Below are positions 1-7,729 of a stretch of DNA of 64,000 nucleotides, in pieces. A program made the position numbers and the translations under genes. Location: assembly GCA_965218865.1 (NCBI GenBank), contig CBDCME010000010.1, positions 1 to 64,000 on the forward strand. The letters are read 5' to 3'. The notes under the pieces were generated by a model. It saw nothing but the letters and a program-made list of their open reading frames with translations, did no database searches and was not told the origin of the DNA. Positions within the stretch are counted from its first letter, which is position 1; every line of letters begins with the position of its first letter. This stretch comes from CBDCME01 sp965218865 (GTDB taxonomy: Bacteria; Pseudomonadota; Alphaproteobacteria; JAAXGF01).

Positions 1-813
1 CTGGCGGCGCTCAACAGGTTGTACCTGCGGTCTCCCAGCGGCGCCGAGGTGCCCTTGGGGGAAATCGTCGATCGCCGCGACACGGTCGGCTTCGCCCGCC
101 TCAAGCGGGAAGACGGCTCTCGCGAGGTTGCCATCACCGCCGAACTCGATAAATCCATCACCACGACCACCGAGGTTCTCGCCGCTCTTCAGCGCGACGG
201 CTTGAGCGACATCGCCGAGCAATACGGTGTCACCTACGGTTTCGCCGGCAAGGCCGAGGAGCAGGCACAGACCCTCGGGGACATGCGGGTCGGGGGCATG
301 ATTGCACTGGTCACCATCTACATCATACTCGCCTGGGTCTTCGCCAGTTACGCCCGGCCGCTGGTGGTGATGTCCCTGGTTCCCCTGGCCTTGATCGGGG
401 TCATCCTTGGGCACTGGCTCTTGGGCTTTGATCTCACGATCCTCAGTCTCGTCGCCGCAATCGGACTCGCCGGAATCGTGGTCAATGATTCGATCATTCT
501 CGTGAGTACCGTCGATGAGCGTATAGGCAACGGCCAAGAAGACTTCGCCGCCATCATCGATGGTACCTGCGACCGCCTTCGGGCCGTGCTGCTGACCTCG
601 GCGACGACCATCGGCGGTCTCACGCCGATGCTTTTCGAAACCAGCCAGCAAGCACGGTTTCTCGTGCCCATGGCGGTGACGATCATTTTCGGCCTTCTGG
701 TCACCACGTTCCTGGTCCTCTTCGTCGTTCCCGCCCTGATCGCGATCCAGGACGACGTGGTCGGGTTTTTCCGGCCACGGCGGGCGGCTTGCCCCCGTCC
801 GCGACACGGCTTG
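1..813 (+). CDS. RND-family efflux transporter, C-terminal part (5' end outside window)
   Basis: The frame is open from base 1. It encodes the last part of an inner-membrane RND exporter: a piece of periplasmic porter domain (about residues 1-90), then the final block of transmembrane helices with the conserved GLAGIVVNDSIIL stretch and a TSATTIGGLTPML segment typical of RND pumps. Such proteins use the proton gradient to export drugs or other small molecules with a periplasmic adaptor and outer-membrane channel. The oddity is the end. The frame has no stop where the protein should finish (after VVGFFRP, about 775) and runs on into the following glycosylase gene. The end given is the nearest stop in the +1 frame (812-814), so an indel near 765-810 is possible. 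Family assignment is secure; substrate and exact end are not known. Confidence 0.8.
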
Positions 814-831
814 AGCGGCGCCAAACCTGTC

Positions 832-1423
832 GTGGCATCACTCGCGGCGGTGTTGCGAGAAGTCCGGGCCTGCCGAGTCTGTGCCTCTCATCTTCCGCTC
901 GGGCCGCGACCCGTTTTGCGCCTGGCGCCGGCGGTGGCGGCTTCTCGTCATCGGCCAGGCGCCGGGCACGCGGGTCCACGCCACGGGGGTGCCGTGGAAC
1001 GATCCCAGCGGCAAGCGGCTGAGGGCCTGGCTCGATCTCGATTCCGAAGTTTTCTACGACCGGGTCGCGATCATGCCGATGGGGTTCTGTTATCCCGGCG
1101 CCGACGCTCGGGGCGCCGACAAACCACCGCGGACCGAATGCGCACCGTTGTGGCACGCGCGTTTGCGGGCCTTCTTGCCCGAGATCGAGCTGACGTTGCT
1201 CGTCGGCCGTTACGCCCAGAAATATTGGCTTGGCGCCGCGGCCAAATCGACGCTGACCGAGACCGTGCGTGCTTGGGAAACCTACCAGCCGAGCTTTCTG
1301 CCCCTGCCACATCCATCGTGGCGAAATCAGGCTTGGCTGAAACGTAATCCGTGGTTCGAAACCGAGGTTTTGCCGACCCTGCGCATTCAGGTCGCGCGCT
1401 TGCTCGGGACGGCACCGAAGTGA
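832..1423 (+). pseudogene. Uracil-DNA glycosylase-family gene, frameshifted
   Basis: The gene encodes a uracil-DNA glycosylase superfamily protein that would remove uracil from DNA for base-excision repair. The N-terminus (VRACRVCASHLPLG, two Cys as in Fe-S or zinc-bearing family members) is in frame 1, from a possible GTG at 832. The body lies in frame 2: IGQAPGTRVHATGVPW (motif A, water-activating loop) and LPHPSWRN (motif B) up to the TGA at 1421-1423. The two halves join at about 925-945, inside a GGCGCCGGCGGTGGCGG stretch, so a one-base indel is the simplest explanation. Translation from the internal ATG at 881 would lack the Cys segment. Either the gene is dead or the sequence has an error. 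It is followed by a second glycosylase gene, so this looks like a small repair cluster. Confidence 0.7.
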
Positions 1424-1478
1424 TCCTGGCAAACCGCGTCCGACGTTCTGATCGACGTTCTGCGCACCGGGCCTTCGG

Positions 1479-1931
1479 GTGGTGATTTGCGGCACCGCGG
1501 CGGGTCGCGCGTCGGCCGCCGCCCGGGCCTATTACGCGGGTCCGGGAAACATATTCTGGCGGGTGCTTCACCGGGTCGGACTGACCCCGACGGAGCTGCG
1601 CCCGGAGTGTTACGGGTCCCTCTTGAGTTTTGGGGTCGGGCTGACCGATATCGCCAAAGGCGTCCATGGCCGCGACGCCGAGATACCGAAAAACGCTTAC
1701 GATGCGGCCAGGCTCCGTGCCGCGATCCAGCACTATCGTCCCGGGATCCTGGCTTTCAACGGTAAGAACGCGGCGAAGATTTTTCTTGCCCGCGCGCGTG
1801 TGCCCTACGGCCGCCAGGCGGCGGCCATCGGCGACACCGTCATTTGCGTCCTGCCGTCGACCTCGGCGGCGGCAAGGGCGTTCTGAGACGAAAGCCATTG
1901 GCGCGAACTGGCAAGCCTGGCGCGGCCGTGA
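1479..1931 (+). pseudogene. mug: G:T/U mismatch-specific DNA glycosylase (Mug-like), premature TGA
   Basis: The product resembles Mug/TDG, which excises uracil or thymine mispaired with guanine. Visible family marks are CGTAAG near the start, AYYAGPGNIFWR, GLTDIAKG, ILAFNGKNAAKIFL and the C-terminal VLPSTSAAAR. The frame stops at TGA 1884-1886 just after ARAF, where homologs usually have Trp (FW). Reading on in the same frame gives DESHWRELASLARP and a second TGA at 1929-1931, which matches the normal family tail. One TGG-to-TGA change therefore removes about 15 residues. The GTG start at 1479 follows a frame-3 stop at 1449-1451. A near-duplicate CGACGTTCTG-ATCGACGTTCTG just upstream hints that the N-terminus may also be disturbed. 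Confidence 0.75.
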
Positions 1932-2053
1932 GTCGGCGATGGGGAATCCCCGGCAGCGCCCGAAAGCGAAGTCCTCGCGGAACGGCCGCAAAACCCGTAT
2001 AACCCCTCCGAGCGGGCGACGATGCCCGGCAAAAATCGGACGGGGAGGGGCAC

Positions 2054-2437
2054 ATGTCGCGGAGATCCGTGAAACAATTGGTGGCCGAGGCCAACAGCGT
2101 CATCGAATCGATTTCGGTCGCGGAGGGGATGGCTCTCGTGGGCAATTCGAACGTCGTATTCGTCGACGTTCGGGAACCCGCCGAAATCGAGCGGGACGGT
2201 GGGATCACGGGCGCGGTGCACGTCCCCCGTGGCTTCCTGGAGTTCCACGCGGATCCGGATTTCCCGCTCTACAACGCGGCGCTGAACCCCGACAAGCGGT
2301 TGGTTCTTTATTGCGCCTCCGGCGGGCGTTCGGCCCTGGCCGCCAAGACCCTCAACGAAATGGGTTACGACAAGGTTTGCTACGTCGCCGGCGGTTTCAT
2401 GGCCTGGAAACAGGCCCACGGTCCTTCGGAAAGCTGA
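2054..2437 (+). CDS. Single-domain rhodanese-like protein
   Basis: A 127-residue cytoplasmic rhodanese domain, likely to carry a persulfide on its active-site Cys for sulfur transfer or detoxification. The fold marks are present: VVFVDVREPAEIERDGGITGA (the conserved Asp-Val-Arg-Glu) and the catalytic loop LYCASGGRSALAA with the Cys at about residue 96. The start ATG has a strong GGGGAGGGG site 4-8 bases upstream. No signal peptide is seen. It stands alone, convergent with the FNT-family channel gene. The substrate cannot be read from sequence. Confidence 0.9.
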   Translation: MSRRSVKQLVAEANSVIESISVAEGMALVGNSNVVFVDVREPAEIERDGGITGAVHVPRGFLEFHADPDFPLYNAALNPDKRLVLYCASGGRSALAAKTLNEMGYDKVCYVAGGFMAWKQAHGPSES

Positions 2438-2541
2438 ACCGCGCCACTTCGGGCCCGAAAGCGACCCGCACCTGGCGCGGGCCGCGTAACGAATAATTGC
2501 ATTCGTCGGCGTCCGAGATCGAACACGCCGGCGGTTGTCGA

Positions 2542-3348
2542 TTAGGTACTGTCGTCCTTCGGCGCGTGGGTGATGTAAATCGCCAGACCGGTAAAGAACA
2601 TCCCGCCGACGATATTGCCGATCGTCACGGGGATCTGATTCCAGATCCACCACTGGCCCATGGTGACCTCCGCGCCCATCATCATGCCGACCGGGATCAC
2701 GAACATATTGACGACCGCGTGCTCGAAACCCTGACCGAAGAAGATCAGGATCGGCAACCACATCGCCGCGATCTTGCCGATCACCGAAGCCGACGCCATG
2801 GCCATGACGACACCGAGCGTCACCATCCAGTTACACAAGATACCCTTGATGAAGGAAGTGACCATTCCGGCCTCGAAGCCGGCTCCTTCGTAACCAAGGG
2901 TCTTCGCCTCGGCGATGGCGATCAGTTTCTGACCGATCGGATTGGGATCAAGGGTGAACATCATGGTCAGCGCGATGGCCAGGAAAAAGGCGTAAATCAC
3001 GCTCCCAATGAGGTTCCCGATGTAGACCCAGGTCCAGTTCACGATCACCGCGCCGGTCGTGGCGCCCGGTTTTTTCGCGATCACCGCGAGCGGCACGACG
3101 GCGAAGCTGCCGGTGACGAGTTCAAGGCCGAGAAGGACGATCATGCAAAAGCCTACCGGGAAAATGATCGCGCCGACAATCGGCATGCCGGTTTGAACGG
3201 CGGCGGTAACGGCAAGACTGGTCGCGAAGCCAAGAAAGGCGCCCGACAAGGCGCCACGCAGAAGCAAGTCCTTCACGGGTAGATCAATCTTCATCGCCCC
3301 GGCGTTGACCATGCTGGTCGCGATTTGGGGCGGATTTTGGTATGCCAT
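2542..3348 (-). CDS. Formate/nitrite transporter (FNT) family channel
   Basis: A 268-residue inner-membrane protein of the FNT family, pentameric channels that pass formate, nitrite, hydrosulfide or related small anions. Six hydrophobic segments are visible. Family marks include LLRGALSGAFLGFATSLA, the GLELVTGSFA segment, and CNWMVTLGVVMAMAS followed by FGQGFEHAVVNMF (the region of the central histidine). The start is set at the ATG at 3346-3348 because an AGGAGGAG site lies immediately upstream; the frame stays open further upstream but without support. The gene is read away from the DruA-ISAs1 element inserted about 190 bp upstream, which could have separated it from distal control sequence. 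The substrate is not predictable. Confidence 0.9.
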   Translation of the reverse strand: MAYQNPPQIATSMVNAGAMKIDLPVKDLLLRGALSGAFLGFATSLAVTAAVQTGMPIVGAIIFPVGFCMIVLLGLELVTGSFAVVPLAVIAKKPGATTGAVIVNWTWVYIGNLIGSVIYAFFLAIALTMMFTLDPNPIGQKLIAIAEAKTLGYEGAGFEAGMVTSFIKGILCNWMVTLGVVMAMASASVIGKIAAMWLPILIFFGQGFEHAVVNMFVIPVGMMMGAEVTMGQWWIWNQIPVTIGNIVGGMFFTGLAIYITHAPKDDST

Positions 3349-3524
3349 CTCTCCTCCTATCAATCCCCTGGTCTGAACACTATCTCCCAAATCGGGCCAC
3401 ATGCCGAGCCGAAATTGATCGCCCCAATGCTGGACCACGTACATCTCCCCTCCGCTTCGGCGATGCGAGCGGAATCGAGCCCTCGGATCGGGTCGTTCCT
3501 GGCGCCTTCAGGCCAAACCCGGAG

Positions 3525-3534
3525 CATATACCCT
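3525..3534. repeat. Left copy of 10-bp target-site duplication (CATATACCCT)
   Basis: Identical to 5615-5624 on the other side of the ISAs1-type element. Because the bases just outside (G) and inside (C) also match, the exact boundary could slide by one base. Confidence 0.8.
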
Positions 3535-5614
3535 CAGGGCTAGTTTTTTGTCCGCCCAGTGATCAGGGTGAGGTGATCGCGGCGCTGGCCATTTCATTCT
3601 CGGTGTGGCAGTGTGCCGGTCATGGCGACGCTGCCGGTCTCGGATTCGTCCATTGATTTGCGCGCGGTCACGGTGCGTCCGACCTGGGGCGCGCAGGAGC
3701 ACCGGCGCTGGGACCGGTTGGTGGAGCAGCACCACTACCTGGCGTTCCACGGCGTCATCGGCAAGGGCCTGCGCCATGTCGCGGTGCATGGCGAGACCTG
3801 GCTCGCACTGATCGGCTGGCAGCCCGGCGCGTTCAAGCTGGGCGCGCGTGATCGCTGGATCGGGTGGTCGGCCGAGCAGCAGTTCCGGCGTCTGCATCTG
3901 ATCGCCAACAACTCGCGCTTCGTCATTCTGACGCCTGGCCGAGTGCCGAACCTGGCCTCCCGTGTGCTGGGGCTGAGCCTGCGGCGGCTGTCTGAGGACA
4001 TCCAGGCGGTGCACGGATATCCGGCTCTTCTGGCGGAGACGTTCGTGGACGTCTCGCGATTTGCCGGCACCTGCTACCGCGCGTCGAACTGGCGCTCTCT
4101 GGGGCTGACGCGGGGCTTTGCCCGTGAGCCCGGAGGGGCAGCGCGCTGGCGCCACCACGGTCAGCCCAAGGAGGTCTTCGTGTTCGGACTGACAGACGGC
4201 GCCCCCGAGGCGCTGAGCCGTACCGGGATGCCGGCACACTGGAACGCCGAGCAGCACACCGAGCCGATGGCCGCGCCCCGGCTGCGCAGCCTGTTCGAGT
4301 GTCTGGGTGAGGTGCCCGAGTACCGCCATGCCCGGGGCAAGCGCTATGCGCTCAACACCATTCTGGTGATCGCCGTCGCCGCCCGGCTTGCCGGATACCG
4401 GGGGGTGAACGCGTTCGCCCAGTTCGCCGCCCTGCTCTCCCAGGAGCAGCTCGAGGCGGTGGGTGCGTTCTGGAGCCCTTCCAAACAGCGCTACACCCCG
4501 CCCGCGATCACCACCTTCCACAAGACCCTCACCGCCCTGCCGCCAGAGACCCTGGACAACGCGATTAGCCAGTGGACCGGCCAGCATGGCAGCGCGCACG
4601 CGCCGGTCGCCATGGACGGAAAGGATCTGCGCGGCGCCTCGAAGCAGACCGAAGACGGGCGCAGGATGATGGTGGCGGCGGTCGAGCACGACACCGGCGT
4701 GGTCCTCGGGCAGGTCGAGGTCGACCGCAAGAGCAACGAAATCCCGGCCGTGCGCGAACTCTCCAGCGGCCTCGACCTCACAGGCCGGATCGTCACCATG
4801 GACGCGATGCACGCTCAGCACGAGACCGCGCGCTGCCTGCTCGGGCGTCGCGCCGACTACGTGATGAGCGCGGTCAAGGACAACCAGGAGATGATCTTCG
4901 AAGACCTCAAGGCGATCGACTTCAGCGATGCGCTCTGGCACGAAACCGTCGACAAGGGCCATGGCCGCATCGAGCGCCGACGCTGCGCCGTCGTCGACCT
5001 CTCCGCTGCCGAGTGGGACGGCTACGCCAACCTCCACGGGCGACGCCAGGCCATGCGCATCGAGCGCGAACGCGAGATCCTCAAGACCGGCAAGCGCAGC
5101 ATCGAGGTGACCTGGAGCCTCACCTCGCTCGGCGCAGAGCGCGCCGGACCCGAGGAGTTGCTCGAACTGGTGCGCAACCACTGGCATATCGAGAACCGCC
5201 TGCACTACGTGCGCGACTTCACCTACGACGAAGACCGATGCCGGGCCTACGTGCGTCACCTGCCCAGAAATCTCGCCTGCTTGACCAACGCGGCCATCGC
5301 CATCGTGCGCTGCGACGGACGCTTCCGTTATCTGCCCGAGGCCAACCGGCACTATGCCGCCCGGGCGCAGGAGGCCCTCGACGCGATCATGACCGCGCCC
5401 ATCGCCTGAGACAGCACGCCTCTCCCCCGGACCGGGACGTGCCGCCGAGCGGCGCGGGCGGACCGGTGTGCCTGTCGAATCCGAAAACGCCGTCCGGTGG
5501 CTTCGAGCAGTCCCCATGACGTCGTCGAGGCAAGCTCGGGGCTCCCCGAACCCCGTGCACCGAGCACGATCCCACTCATCCCGAACCCTCAACCGCGACT
5601 AAAAATTGTTCCTG
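3535..5614 (+). mobile_element. ISAs1-family insertion sequence with terminal inverted repeats
   Basis: This is a complete-looking element of about 2,080 bp. The left end reads CAGGGCTAGTTTTTTGTC; the right end, read on the minus strand, is CAGGAACAATTTTTAGTC. These are imperfect terminal inverted repeats. The 10-bp sequence CATATACCCT flanks both sides (3525-3534 and 5615-5624) and is a good target-site duplication of the length expected for ISAs1 elements. One transposase gene fills most of it. The intact direct repeats suggest a fairly recent insertion into the space between the FNT gene and the slipin gene. Confidence 0.85.
3622..5409 (+). CDS. ISAs1-family transposase with N-terminal DruA-like (DUF4338) domain
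   Basis: The protein is about 595 residues and has two parts. Residues about 20-190 match the DUF4338/DruA family: HYLAFHGVIGKGLRHV, RDRWIGWSAEQQ, NNSRFVILTPG, NLASRVLGL and ETFVDVSRFAGTCYRASNW. Residues about 225-585 are a normal ISAs1 transposase: the associated N-domain (LGEVPEYRHARGKRYAL), then the RNase-H-fold catalytic core with candidate acidic residues in AMDGKDLRG, TMDAMHAQHE and HWHIENRLHYVRDF. It would act as a DDE transposase; the role of the DruA part is unknown. The ATG at 3622 is preferred; an in-frame GTG lies at 3613. DUF4338 is best known as DruA of the Druantia anti-phage system, but here it is part of a mobile element. Confidence 0.88.
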   Translation: MATLPVSDSSIDLRAVTVRPTWGAQEHRRWDRLVEQHHYLAFHGVIGKGLRHVAVHGETWLALIGWQPGAFKLGARDRWIGWSAEQQFRRLHLIANNSRFVILTPGRVPNLASRVLGLSLRRLSEDIQAVHGYPALLAETFVDVSRFAGTCYRASNWRSLGLTRGFAREPGGAARWRHHGQPKEVFVFGLTDGAPEALSRTGMPAHWNAEQHTEPMAAPRLRSLFECLGEVPEYRHARGKRYALNTILVIAVAARLAGYRGVNAFAQFAALLSQEQLEAVGAFWSPSKQRYTPPAITTFHKTLTALPPETLDNAISQWTGQHGSAHAPVAMDGKDLRGASKQTEDGRRMMVAAVEHDTGVVLGQVEVDRKSNEIPAVRELSSGLDLTGRIVTMDAMHAQHETARCLLGRRADYVMSAVKDNQEMIFEDLKAIDFSDALWHETVDKGHGRIERRRCAVVDLSAAEWDGYANLHGRRQAMRIEREREILKTGKRSIEVTWSLTSLGAERAGPEELLELVRNHWHIENRLHYVRDFTYDEDRCRAYVRHLPRNLACLTNAAIAIVRCDGRFRYLPEANRHYAARAQEALDAIMTAPIA

Positions 5615-5912
5615 CATATACCCTCTAGTTCTTTCAAAATCAACGACCATCGCGCCCGATGCGCCCGGGGGACGTTTGAAGCACGGAAAATAGAGCGGCC
5701 GATAATCTCTGTGATCGAGGATCACCCGTTGTCGGCGCTTACCGGCTCGCGCTGGACGGCTTGCCGCCACCGTGTTAGAACGCCTCACCTCATCTTTGTC
5801 TCTGTAATCGGCCCGAATCGGGATATTCCTCGCGACAGTGGCGACAGTTGTCGGGGATTCGGAAATAGCCGAGTACGGTGAGCGAAGTGCGGAACACGCG
5901 GCCAACGGAGGC
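5615..5912. other. Intergenic region between IS right end and slipin gene
   Basis: About 300 bp. It begins with the right copy of the target-site duplication (5615-5624). No convincing gene is seen. It presumably holds the slipin promoter, but no clear -35/-10 pair stands out. Confidence 0.4.
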
Positions 5913-6698
5913 ATGAATACAATGCTTTTTTTCCAGGAAAACCTCGTTTACGTTCTTTCCGTTGCGGGGCTGGCGATCGCCCTGTATTCGATCCGGGTGC
6001 TGCGCGAGTACGAACGCGCGGTGATCTTCCATCTCGGGCGATTCATGGTTGTCAAGGGACCAGGTCTGGTGATCATTTTTCCGGTCCTCCAGCAAATGGT
6101 TCGGGTCGATTTGCGGACCCGCGTTCTCGACGTTCCGACCCAGGACGTGATTTCTCGCGACAACGTGTCGGTTCAGGTCAACGCGGTTATTTATTATCGC
6201 GTCGTCGACCCGGAAAAGGCGATCATCCAGGTCGAGCACTTCCATTCCGCGACGAGTCAGCTGGCCCAGACGACCTTGCGCTCGGTGCTCGGTCAACACC
6301 AACTCGACGAGATGCTCGCCGCGCGCGACAAGCTCAATGCCGATATCCAGAATGTCCTGGACGAACACACCGAACCGTGGGGCATCCAGGTTCAGAACGT
6401 CGAAATCAAACAGGTCGACATCAACCCGAGCATGATTCGCGCCATCGCCAAGCAAGCCGAGGCCGAGCGCATGCGCCGGGCCAAGATCATCAGTGCCGAG
6501 GGCGAGCAGCAGGCGGCGCAAAAACTTCTTCAAGCCGCCAAGGTTCTTTCCGGAAAGCCGCAGGCCCTGCAGCTCAGGTATCTGACGGCGTTGCACGACA
6601 TCGCGGGAGAAAAAACCTCGATCATCGTTTTTCCTCTGCCGATGGATCTGATCGAGGCTTTCAAGAGTACGAAGGAGAGAAAGCCGTCCGCGAAATGA
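5913..6698 (+). CDS. Slipin / stomatin-like SPFH (band 7) membrane protein
   Basis: About 261 residues: one N-terminal hydrophobic segment (VYVLSVAGLAIALYSI), then an SPFH/band 7 domain. It carries slipin-type motifs YERAVIFHLGRF, KGPGLVIIFPVLQQM, VDLRTRVLDVPTQDVISRDNV and the later NVEIKQVDINPSM, AEAERMRRAKIISAEGE. Such proteins oligomerize at the inner membrane and are thought to scaffold membrane proteases or lipid domains, often with an NfeD partner. No nfeD is next to it here. The start is the ATG at 5913 with GGAGG just upstream; a second ATG at 5922 is possible. Confidence 0.88.
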   Translation: MNTMLFFQENLVYVLSVAGLAIALYSIRVLREYERAVIFHLGRFMVVKGPGLVIIFPVLQQMVRVDLRTRVLDVPTQDVISRDNVSVQVNAVIYYRVVDPEKAIIQVEHFHSATSQLAQTTLRSVLGQHQLDEMLAARDKLNADIQNVLDEHTEPWGIQVQNVEIKQVDINPSMIRAIAKQAEAERMRRAKIISAEGEQQAAQKLLQAAKVLSGKPQALQLRYLTALHDIAGEKTSIIVFPLPMDLIEAFKSTKERKPSAK

Positions 6699-6712
6699 AC
6701 GCCGCCGGGGGT

Positions 6713-7648
6713 TCAGCGGCTGATCGTCCTGGCGACGCGAAATCCCATATTCGGCGAGCGGCTATTCGCCGCGTAGCCGATCCGGCTCGCGGCCCGCAGT
6801 TGCCAGGCGTGACTGATCCACGAACCCCCGCGTAGCACCCGCCTTGCGCAGTCGCCGCGGAGCCGGGGGGTGGCATCAGGCGGGGCTCCGTCATAAGAGT
6901 CGTTCCAGCAATCCGCGACCCATTCCATGACATTGCCGAGGCTGTCGAAGATGCCAAAATCGTTGTCCTGGAACGTTCCGACCGGAGCGGTTTGTACGAA
7001 GCCGTCGGAGCAAGCGTGCGCGTCCCAGCCAAAAGCGTTCTCGATCTTGCTCGTGGTGTCATAGGCATTGGCGAAGGCGCACGGGTGGGCCGAAACGGAG
7101 GCCCAGTACCGCGCGGTCGTCGTCCCGGCGCGGGCGGCGTATTCCCACTCGGCTTCACTGGGCAGTCGATAGGGTGCCCCGGTCGTTAAGGCCAGCCACG
7201 CGGCGTAGGCCGTCGCGTCCTCCCAGCTGACGCAGGTGACGGGATGGCGATCGGTTTGGGCGAAGCCGGGTTTGTCCCAAGTGTACCCATCCTCGACGTG
7301 ATTATCCCGCCAGTAGGTACAGCTAGCCTCCGGGGCATAGCCCGCGGTGCCCGCGAAGCGGGCGAACTCGCCACGCGTCACCTCGTATTTTCCGATCGCG
7401 AAGCCGCCCGGAATCGTAACCTCGTGGCGCGGTCCCTCGTCGTCCCATCGACCCGCCTCGCCTACGGCCGACCCCATCTTGAATCGGCCCGCCGGAACGA
7501 TCACCATTTCAGGGCACAGGTCGCATTCGCGGAACGTTTCACCGACTTGAAAGGATTTGTCCGGCGCCGGGTCGGTTCCAAGCGCGGGAGACGTAATGAT
7601 CCCGATGACGATTCCTGCGGCGGATAGGTATCTTGTGATCCTCGACAT
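6713..7648 (-). CDS. Exported FGE-sulfatase-fold (SUMF1-like) protein
   Basis: About 311 residues. The N-terminus (MSRITRYLSAAGIVIGIITSPALG) looks like a cleavable signal peptide, so the protein is probably periplasmic. The rest is the formylglycine-generating-enzyme fold: FKMGS, DEGPRHEVTIPGGFAIGKYEVT, PVTCVSWEDATAYAAWL, YRLPSEAEWEYAARAG, GNVMEWVADCW, RRVLRGGSWIS and MGFRVAR. The catalytic cysteine pair of true sulfatase-activating enzymes is not visible where expected (SWISHAWQLRAASR has none), so it is more likely a binding or non-sulfatase member. The start at 7646-7648 has a GAGGAG site close by; a longer frame starting at 7702 would spoil the signal peptide. It is convergent with the slipin gene, 14 bp apart. 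Confidence 0.82.
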   Translation of the reverse strand: MSRITRYLSAAGIVIGIITSPALGTDPAPDKSFQVGETFRECDLCPEMVIVPAGRFKMGSAVGEAGRWDDEGPRHEVTIPGGFAIGKYEVTRGEFARFAGTAGYAPEASCTYWRDNHVEDGYTWDKPGFAQTDRHPVTCVSWEDATAYAAWLALTTGAPYRLPSEAEWEYAARAGTTTARYWASVSAHPCAFANAYDTTSKIENAFGWDAHACSDGFVQTAPVGTFQDNDFGIFDSLGNVMEWVADCWNDSYDGAPPDATPRLRGDCARRVLRGGSWISHAWQLRAASRIGYAANSRSPNMGFRVARTISR

Positions 7649-7729
7649 CTCCTCGAGTGCCAAATTTGCCCATCGACCAAACACTGGCAAGCCGTCTTGC
7701 AATTCGCTTTCCCTACCGTCGGAGCGGGG

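Noticed and set aside
3508..5592. 694-codon open frame on the minus strand
   Set aside because: It lies exactly opposite the DruA-ISAs1 transposase, which has clear domains; the antisense protein looks like GC-rich shadow sequence.
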